Source of the DNA: Kiritimatiellia bacterium
Lineage (GTDB): Bacteria > Verrucomicrobiota > Kiritimatiellia > RFP12 > UBA1067
DNA: 11,037 nucleotides
Direction: 5' to 3'
NCBI GenBank assembly: GCA_017430155.1
Contig: JAFRNO010000052.1
Location: 1 to 11,037 of the forward strand
Shown here: one piece after another, positions 5,692 through 11,037 of the stretch
Layout: each line of letters starts with the position of its first letter
Position numbering within the stretch: the stretch's first letter is position 1
Position numbers and translations under genes: made by a program
Notes under the pieces: model-generated
What the model saw: the letters and a program-made list of their open reading frames with translations, nothing else
Told to the model about the DNA's origin: nothing
Database searches by the model: none

Positions 5692-7004
5692 TGCTTGTTC
5701 CTTTCGGGGGCGGAAGAAAGCACTTCCTTCTTCTCGCCGGTGTGCCAGGTGATAAAATGCCAGAAGATCGCATGGCGGGTGCGGCCGTCGGGACGGTCGC
5801 GGCACTCCCAGAACGTCCAGAACGGCGACCAGTTGCGGTCAATCCCCTCTACGTGGCGGATCGGGATGAGTTCGAGCACGCGGTGATGGGAGAGTCCCTT
5901 TTGCGTCTCGCAACTCCAGAACGGCCAGAGGCGCGTGTAGGAGGCCACCTCCGTGCGCGTGCCGTCCTTCGCCTCCGACTCGCGCCGCTCATGCGTCCAG
6001 AACGGGAAGAAGTTGAACCGGTCCTCCCGCGTGCGGTCGGTCGTGAGCGTCGTGCTTTCGACCAGCTGCCAGCCCACGCGCCAGGTCCGTTCCTCGGGCT
6101 TGCGTTCCTTGCCGGAGACGTACGGGTAGCCGCGCACCCGCTCCCAGAGCGGCCAGATGCTGATGCGGTCGCGCGCGGAGGAATGCAGTACCTCGACGAG
6201 GGGCCACGGCACGCGCCAGCGCGTGGCCGAGTCGGTGCGGGTGTAGGAAAAGAACGGCGGCAGGAAAAGATCCTGCGACTCGCGCGCACGGCGGATCTGC
6301 CCGTAGAGCGGCCAGCCCATCCACGACCAGCCCGCGCCAGGCGTGTCGCGGTCATCGTCGTAGGACGCCCAGGTGGCGATCGGCCAGAGGCAGTAGCCGT
6401 GGTTGCTCTCGCGCTGGCGCGCGGTGCCCCAGATGGGCCACACGCCCAGCCCCTCGCGCGGCGCGTCACGCCAGGTGACGAACGGCCAGAGGACGCCGTG
6501 GCTGCGCACGTCCTTGACCGTGTAGGTCTGCCAGACCGGCCACAGAACGAACTGCCAGTCGTCCATGAAGAGGAAATGCGGATGCTCGCCGTAGATCGGG
6601 AACGCGCCCCAGTAGCCCTCGTCCCTGCGGTCCTTGCCGCAGAACCAGAGCGGGAGGACGTTGAAGCTCCAGGTCGGGTCGTCGTCGCGCGCGTCGCCGT
6701 AGGCGATGAGCGCGCGGTACCAGGAGGCCTTGTTGTGGTAATGGTAGGCGCCGAGCGGCCAGAGCACGTCGCGCGTCACGGTCTGCGTGGCGGGGTCGCG
6801 CACTTGGGAGTAGAACGGACGCACGGCCCAGTAGGTGGCGGGACCGGGATCGGCGCGGCGGTACTCGAAGAGAGGGCCAACATGCCAGTGGGAGCGTCCC
6901 TTGCCGCCCGTGCGGGCCTCTTCGGCCTCCACGTCGGCCGCGGCAGCGGGGAGGACCGCCAAGGCGGCGAGGGCCGCGCATCTGGCAAGGACATCCGCAC
7001 GCAC
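5688..7004 (-). CDS. Exported Trp-Pro repeat protein, family not recognised
   Basis: A 438-residue protein I do not recognise. Residues 1-23 are a signal peptide (Ala/Leu core, cleavage near A-A-A-D). The rest carries about 17 copies of a short motif [WFLR]-P-[LIVF]-[WYV] or close variants: R-P-F-Y at 62, W-P-L-G 82, L-P-L-W 117, F-P-I-Y 135, W-P-V-W 155, W-P-F-V 173, W-P-I-W 189, W-P-I-A 207, W-P-L-Y 231, P-P-F-F 249, W-P-L-V 267, W-P-L-W 284, W-Q-L-V 312, F-P-F-W 333, W-P-F-W 360 and S-P-F-W 393. Most are 16-21 residues apart, and charged or polar linkers separate them. There are 33 Trp (7.5%). A repetitive beta structure, possibly an outer-membrane barrel, is inferred. The start is GTG with a strong GGAGGT site. 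It is the middle gene of three on the minus strand and likely works with the membrane protein before it or the peptidase after it. Confidence 0.85.
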   Translation of the reverse strand: MRADVLARCAALAALAVLPAAAADVEAEEARTGGKGRSHWHVGPLFEYRRADPGPATYWAVRPFYSQVRDPATQTVTRDVLWPLGAYHYHNKASWYRALIAYGDARDDDPTWSFNVLPLWFCGKDRRDEGYWGAFPIYGEHPHFLFMDDWQFVLWPVWQTYTVKDVRSHGVLWPFVTWRDAPREGLGVWPIWGTARQRESNHGYCLWPIATWASYDDDRDTPGAGWSWMGWPLYGQIRRARESQDLFLPPFFSYTRTDSATRWRVPWPLVEVLHSSARDRISIWPLWERVRGYPYVSGKERKPEERTWRVGWQLVESTTLTTDRTREDRFNFFPFWTHERRESEAKDGTRTEVASYTRLWPFWSCETQKGLSHHRVLELIPIRHVEGIDRNWSPFWTFWECRDRPDGRTRHAIFWHFITWHTGEKKEVLSSAPERNKQ

Positions 7005-7011
7005 GACCGGG

Positions 7012-7017
7012 ACCTCC
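7012..7017 (-). promoter_or_regulatory. Shine-Dalgarno site supporting the GTG start
   Basis: GGAGGT on the minus strand, 7 bases before the GTG at 7002-7004. It lies in the 15-base gap after the TAA of the upstream membrane protein gene. No ATG in this frame gives a better signal peptide, so the strong site decides for GTG. Confidence 0.75.
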
Positions 7018-7019
7018 CG

Positions 7020-10000
7020 TTACTTGCCCTGCACCTTCTTCTGGAGGTCTTCGAACACGCTGCGGTCGCGGGGAGAAAGCTCGTCGCGGCGCCGTCCGAG
7101 CGCGCGGAGCGTCCCGCGCGCCTTGGTGAAGTCCTTCTTCGCGACCTGCACGCGCGCCAGGGTCACCTGCATGCGGACGTCCTTGTCGCCCTCCAGCTCG
7201 ATGGCCTTCTTGATGCACTGCTCGGCCTCGTCCAGGTTCTTGTTCTGGTCGAGGAGCGTGGCGCAGAGCGTCTCCCAGACGACATAGAGCTTGGGATCGG
7301 TGTTCTTGGCGTCGCGCGCGTACTTCTCGGCCTCCACCAGGCGCTTGTCCTGGCGGAGCAGTTCGGCGAGGTCGTTCTGGGCAGCGGCGAGCGGGCGGGG
7401 CGCGGCGACGGAGGTGCGCAGGTACATCTCGGCGTCCTTCATGTTGCCCTCGCCCATGCGGATCGACCCCATCACCCAGTTGGCGAACGGATGGCTGGCG
7501 TCCAGACGGAGGATCTGGAGCGCATGGCGCTCGGCGTTCTCGCGGTCGAGCAGGCGGTAGTCGAGGTCGAGGACCATGGCGCCCACGCTGATCACCGGAC
7601 GGCTCATCCAGGCGAGCTCGAGCGCCGTGCGCGTCTTCTTCAGCGTCTCCTTGTCGTCACCCTTCCGCATCAAGACGAGCGCGCGCGTCATCTGCACGAA
7701 GAAGTCGCGCGGGGATTCGGCCAGCGTCTCCATCTTCGGCAGGATGACGTTCTCGATCTCGGCGAGGATCTTCTGCTTCCGCTTGGCGTCCTCGGCCTTG
7801 TCCGCCTGCTGCAGCACGACGCCCGCGAGCAACGACCATCCCTGGATGGAATGCGGCTGGAGGTCCGTGATCTTCGCAAGCGCGAGACGCGCCTCCTCGA
7901 GGTTGTTGTTCATCATGTGCAGGAGCGCCTCGTCGAAGCGCACCGTTCCCTCCTTCGTGGGGGCCTTGACCGCCCGCTCGAGGTACGACTTCGCCTGGTC
8001 GACCGACCCTTCCTGAAGCGAGAGCCGCCAGAGGCCGATGAGCGCTTCGTGGTTCGTGGGGTCCTTCGCCAGCGTCGCCTGATACGCCTCGCGGGACTTC
8101 TCCACCTGTCCCTCCTGCGCGTAGCAGCTGGCCATCATGTTCAACAGCTCCTTCGCGGGCTCGCTGCCCGACGCCAGGTCGATGGCGTACTTGAGGTGCG
8201 CCAGCGCGTAGCCCGTCTCGCCGGAACGCGCCCAGCTGAGGCCGCTGCGCACGAAGAACTCCGGCGACCGGACGTAGCCGTAGTAGCTCGAGAGCGGACG
8301 GAGGTAGTAGCGCCGCGACGGGTCGTCGACGATGTCCTTGAGCTGCTGCTCGACCTCGCGCCGGCGCGCGGCAACGTCCTTCTTGACGTTCTTGTCCTTT
8401 CCTGTGCGGAACATTTCGTACACGTTGAAGAGCGCGCAGATGTTGTCGCAGTCGATCATGCCGAGGACGAGCTCGTACATCTCGTAGGCCTCCGCGTCGT
8501 GGCCGAGGTCCTGCAGCATCACGCCGAGGTTGTTCGCGATGAATCCCAGGTGGCGCCTCAGTTCCAGCCGACGGCGGTCGGTGGGATCCTCCGCCTCGTG
8601 GATGGCGCGCGACCCTTTCCGGCGGTCGGTGACGAGAAGCGGCTTCATCTTCTCCCAGAACCCGTCGAACTCGGCCTTGACCTTCAGGACGTCGACCGAC
8701 TTCATGTCCTTCACGCCGCCGAAGAACAGGCATTCGGGAACGGGACGGCAGTCGGCCCACAGCCAGAAGTCCGGGCGTCCGAAGACCGCGACGTGCTTCG
8801 TGATGTCCGGATCGTTCCGGAACCACATCTTCAGGAACTCCATCATGCCCAGTTCCCTCAGCGTGAAGGAGAGGTCTTCGCTCTTCTTGTCGCCAGCCGA
8901 CAGCTTCTTCTCCTCGATCAAGTCGGCGATCTGCTTGCAGTAGGCCTTGTATTCGGACTCCTTGCGGAGCTTGATGCAGATGATGTTCAGCTCCTGCCCG
9001 CGCGCGGCGGCGGCCACGCGCAGGTGCGCGTCCAGGAGGCCGTCCGTGAACTGCGACCCCGCCTGGCCGTCCGTAATCAGCCACGTGCGATCGCCCAAGC
9101 GGTCGAGGAGCTCGTTCGCGCAGGCGTCCGCAAACGCGCCGCGGTCGCCCTCGCGGCTGAACGCGTTCACGATCCCCGACAGCAGGAGCAGTCCCGCAAG
9201 GGCGCCCCCCACGTACGGAGCGGCCTGCCGGCCGACCTTCAGCACCGGCAGCGTCTGCGTGTCGAACTCCGCCGCCGGCAGCGGGATGCGCGCCAGCAGG
9301 TACCAATAGGCCAGCAGGTAGCCGCAGGTCACCGCCACGAGCGTCGTCGTCGCCACGGGCGCCGTGCCGAAGGGACGGATCATGCCGTCCGGCGAGAGCG
9401 GCGTGGCCGTGGCCAGGATGCAGCACACCGTCATCGCCGCATGGAAGAGATACTGGCTCCACGAGCGCTCGTTGTTCAGGCCGCGCGAGGCGGCGAAGAC
9501 GCAGGCTATGAACGGCAGCACGGAGAGGACGATCACCACGAGCCCGCCCGGCCGCGAGATCCATTCGCGGATTTCGTGGAAGTAGGAGTGCGCGCACGCC
9601 CACAGCACGTCCGACGCCTCCTTGTATTCGCCGTCCGCCGCGCCCGGCAGCTGCAGAAACGCGTCCGCGACGTTGTTCGCCAGGAACAGGTAGCCCGCCA
9701 CGAGCGCCACGAGGAACAGCGCCGTGGGCCCGTAGAACTTGAAGCCGTTCTTCACGACCGCCGCCACCAGCGCGAGCAGGAAGACCGGCATGAGCGGCAC
9801 GAATATGACGCCTTCGACCAGACCCGCCGCCACGGCGAACCCGATGACGGGCGACAGGTAATAGGTCAGGCACGGAAACCGCACGAGGGGAACGTACAGC
9901 ATGAACAGCGCCAGCGCGAACGCCACGTCGAACTGGCGCACGTCCAGGTGCGTCGACGTCATCCACGTCGTCGTCGAGAAGACGAACACGACCGCCGCGC

Positions 10001-10424
10001 CGACGCCCGCCAGAAGAGACGCCGTGCCCGCGTGCTTGATCGAATCCTCCTGCCCGATCGTCTGGAACACGAAGAACCCGACAAGGTAGCAGAGGAAACC
10101 GGCCGACAGCACGCCGGCCACGAGCCCCAGCGTGTTCAGGCCCACGGCCGACGTCAAGCCGATGGATTTCACGATCCCGCCCCAGATCGGGTGGAGTGGC
10201 AAGGACAAGGTTTCCAAGCGCATCCATTGCGTATAGAGCACGGCCGACTCGCCCGGATACAGATCCCGAGAAAGCGTGAGCCCGTACACAAGCAACGCGA
10301 GCAGCGACACGCCCAACGCGCCCAGCCACAGACGCCCGCCCGGCGAGGTGCCGAACGGTTTCTGCTCCGTAGCCTTCGGGGCATCCGCATTCGTCGCCAC
10401 CGTCTTCTGTTCACTGTCCGCCAT
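7020..10424 (-). CDS. Polytopic membrane protein with TPR C-terminal half (DUF2723/GT-C-like)
   Basis: A 1134-residue inner-membrane protein. After a polar tail (1-30) come about 10 hydrophobic segments between residues 32 and 420 (for example 32-52, 95-122, 134-150, 187-220, 231-250, 293-312, 356-378, 403-420). The first loop, L-Y-P-G-E-S (55-60) then L-H-P-I-W (77-81), resembles the D-x-G-E and H-P-P-G signature of DUF2723/TMEM260-type GT-C glycosyltransferases, though divergent. A soluble region at about 430-600 includes W-L-I-T-D-G, as such proteins have after the membrane part. TPR-like helical repeats fill about 624-664, 722-860 and 966-1110. A role in transferring sugars to exported proteins is a hypothesis. 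The start at 10424 is preferred: M-A-D-S-E-Q, with GAGG at 10434-10437 and a TATAAT promoter upstream; the longer frame would translate the promoter. It is first of three tightly spaced genes. Confidence 0.85.
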   Translation of the reverse strand: MADSEQKTVATNADAPKATEQKPFGTSPGGRLWLGALGVSLLALLVYGLTLSRDLYPGESAVLYTQWMRLETLSLPLHPIWGGIVKSIGLTSAVGLNTLGLVAGVLSAGFLCYLVGFFVFQTIGQEDSIKHAGTASLLAGVGAAVVFVFSTTTWMTSTHLDVRQFDVAFALALFMLYVPLVRFPCLTYYLSPVIGFAVAAGLVEGVIFVPLMPVFLLALVAAVVKNGFKFYGPTALFLVALVAGYLFLANNVADAFLQLPGAADGEYKEASDVLWACAHSYFHEIREWISRPGGLVVIVLSVLPFIACVFAASRGLNNERSWSQYLFHAAMTVCCILATATPLSPDGMIRPFGTAPVATTTLVAVTCGYLLAYWYLLARIPLPAAEFDTQTLPVLKVGRQAAPYVGGALAGLLLLSGIVNAFSREGDRGAFADACANELLDRLGDRTWLITDGQAGSQFTDGLLDAHLRVAAAARGQELNIICIKLRKESEYKAYCKQIADLIEEKKLSAGDKKSEDLSFTLRELGMMEFLKMWFRNDPDITKHVAVFGRPDFWLWADCRPVPECLFFGGVKDMKSVDVLKVKAEFDGFWEKMKPLLVTDRRKGSRAIHEAEDPTDRRRLELRRHLGFIANNLGVMLQDLGHDAEAYEMYELVLGMIDCDNICALFNVYEMFRTGKDKNVKKDVAARRREVEQQLKDIVDDPSRRYYLRPLSSYYGYVRSPEFFVRSGLSWARSGETGYALAHLKYAIDLASGSEPAKELLNMMASCYAQEGQVEKSREAYQATLAKDPTNHEALIGLWRLSLQEGSVDQAKSYLERAVKAPTKEGTVRFDEALLHMMNNNLEEARLALAKITDLQPHSIQGWSLLAGVVLQQADKAEDAKRKQKILAEIENVILPKMETLAESPRDFFVQMTRALVLMRKGDDKETLKKTRTALELAWMSRPVISVGAMVLDLDYRLLDRENAERHALQILRLDASHPFANWVMGSIRMGEGNMKDAEMYLRTSVAAPRPLAAAQNDLAELLRQDKRLVEAEKYARDAKNTDPKLYVVWETLCATLLDQNKNLDEAEQCIKKAIELEGDKDVRMQVTLARVQVAKKDFTKARGTLRALGRRRDELSPRDRSVFEDLQKKVQGK

Positions 10425-10463
10425 AAGTCTTTCCCTCTTGTTTTTTCTTTCGAAAGCGTCTTT

Positions 10464-10469
10464 ATTATA
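10464..10469 (-). promoter_or_regulatory. -10 box (TATAAT) of the three-gene operon
   Basis: A perfect TATAAT on the minus strand, 39 bases before the ATG at 10422-10424. That leaves a leader of about 30 bases with a GAGG ribosome site. No good -35 hexamer is seen 16-18 bases upstream. Unlike the three short-spaced promoters in the left module, this one gives a message with a leader. Confidence 0.5.
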
Positions 10470-10472
10470 CCG

Positions 10473-10490
10473 AAAAATCCGCGTGTGCGG
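10473..10490 (-). terminator. Weak terminator-like hairpin after the subtilase gene
   Basis: On the minus strand CCGC-ACAC-GCGG is followed by A and five T. The stem is only four G-C pairs, so termination would be weak, but it lies 40 bases after the protease stop and just before the next promoter, where a terminator is expected. Confidence 0.3.
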
Positions 10491-10529
10491 TAGACTTATC
10501 CACAAAAAACTTGTTTCGGCGAATCTCGC

Positions 10530-11037
10530 TCACCGGAACACCGCCGCCATCCCCCACCTGAACGCGCCGCGCATGTAGAGCGCGGCCGCGCCCCCTTCCG
10601 TCGAGTCGTACGGCACCGTCACCCCGCGCACGCGCACCTCGTATGTCCCCGCGGGGGCGGACGCGATCCGCACGCCCTCCACGTTGTTCGTGCGGTCTCC
10701 TCCTGCCACGCCGTTTCCCCACCACGCGACGCCCGTCGTCCGGTTCGACACCACGAGGTCGAGGTTGTTCACGAGACCGCCGCCGCCCACCGCCGTGGCC
10801 GGATGGTCGATCCACACGAGCTGCACGTCGAGCGGCGCGGCCCGCGTCGTCTCCACGCGCCAGACCTGTTCAGACCCTTCGTCGAACGGGATGCGGTCAA
10901 CGAGCCGCACCGACCGGTTCGAGGGATACAGCGTCTCGCCCAGATCCACGCGTCCCCACCCTTCCTGCCCGTTTGGCGCGGCACTCCGGACGTTCGACCC
11001 CGCATCGCTGAACATGTCATGCGCGCCGCCCGTAAGG
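10530..11037 (-). CDS. Subtilisin-like serine protease (S8, KP-43 type), C-terminal part only
   Basis: The reading frame is open to the window edge, giving the last 168 residues. The visible part starts L-T-G-G-A-H-D-M, like the N-G-A-x-D-M helix that follows the catalytic Ser in subtilases, then G-W-G-R-V-D-L, and then the C-terminal jelly-roll of the KP-43 class: L-D-V-Q-L-V-W-I-D-H-P, L-V-N-N-L-D-L-V-V, G-D-R-T-N-N-V-E and A-G-T-Y-E-V-R-V-R-G. The Asp, His and Ser of the triad lie outside, so activity cannot be judged. The protein is presumably secreted. It ends G-M-A-A-V-F-R, a Gly-hydrophobic-Arg tail similar to that of the LamG protein. It lies 105 bases upstream of the membrane protein gene on the same strand, separated by a weak hairpin and a new promoter, so it is probably a separate unit. 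Confidence 0.88.
   Translation of the reverse strand, partial: LTGGAHDMFSDAGSNVRSAAPNGQEGWGRVDLGETLYPSNRSVRLVDRIPFDEGSEQVWRVETTRAAPLDVQLVWIDHPATAVGGGGLVNNLDLVVSNRTTGVAWWGNGVAGGDRTNNVEGVRIASAPAGTYEVRVRGVTVPYDSTEGGAAALYMRGAFRWGMAAVFR

Noticed and set aside
5691..10493. A 1600-codon open frame on the plus strand, antisense to three genes
   Set aside because: Its product is an R/E/H/V-rich, low-diversity sequence with no signal or domain, as expected opposite GC-rich genes. The minus-strand genes have signal peptides, motifs, ribosome sites and matching operon spacing.
10486..10496. TAGACT on the plus strand at 10491, like the regulator's -10 element
   Set aside because: It lacks the TG extension at the right place, and no plus-strand gene or ATG follows at 6-7 bases.
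10496..10504. A perfect DnaA box (TTATCCACA)
   Set aside because: A single copy with no cluster, AT-rich unwinding region or dnaA/dnaN nearby. One 9-base match in about 11 kb on two strands is not surprising.
1..11037. CRISPR arrays, tRNA or rRNA genes, transposases, attachment sites
   Set aside because: No regularly spaced direct repeats, tRNA-like cloverleaf or transposase motifs were seen. The window is almost fully accounted for by protein genes.

Overview
The window is GC-rich and densely packed. It looks like a chromosomal segment of an uncultured PVC-group bacterium. My best guess is Verrucomicrobiota/Kiritimatiellota/Lentisphaerota, because the mix of genes fits that group: a XylR-like AraC regulator, a Gfo/Idh/MocA oxidoreductase, an exported multi-LamG protein, a DUF2723-like membrane protein with TPRs, and a KP-43-type subtilase. 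This placement is inference from gene content; there is no rRNA or marker gene in the window.

Left module (1-4414). A divergent promoter region at 3124-3220 separates a plus-strand regulator (3221-4414: LacI/periplasmic-type sugar-sensing domain plus AraC helix-turn-helix) from a minus-strand pair. The pair is a Gfo/Idh/MocA dehydrogenase (2068-3123) followed, with a 4-base ATGA overlap, by a secreted protein made of three tandem LamG-type jelly-roll domains (71-2071). The arrangement suggests a small sugar- or glycan-responsive unit. At the extreme left edge (1-28, minus strand) the first codons of another gene, apparently with a signal peptide, enter the window.

Convergent junction (4415-4485). 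The regulator meets the minus-strand operon from the right. The short gap is filled by two overlapping hairpins that share one arm.

Right module (4486-10424, minus strand). Three tightly packed genes follow in transcription order: a 1134-residue polytopic membrane protein with a TPR-rich C-terminal half (DUF2723/GT-C-like), a 438-residue exported tryptophan-rich protein built of about 17 short Trp-Pro-type repeats (no family recognised), and a Tat-exported M14-type zinc carboxypeptidase. Spacing is 15 bases, then a 4-base ATGA overlap, so they are probably one transcript and may form one envelope system. Its promoter (TATAAT at 10464-10469) and a normal leader with a Shine-Dalgarno site are visible. 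The right edge holds the C-terminal part of a subtilisin-like protease (10530 to the end, minus strand).

The most interesting signals are: (a) three transcription starts (left-edge gene, oxidoreductase, regulator) that share a TG-N-TA[GA]A[CA]T extended -10 element placed only 6-7 bases before the ATG with no Shine-Dalgarno, implying leaderless mRNAs, while operon-internal genes carry clear Shine-Dalgarno sites; and (b) the undescribed Trp-Pro repeat protein, sandwiched between a putative GT-C membrane protein and an exported metallopeptidase.
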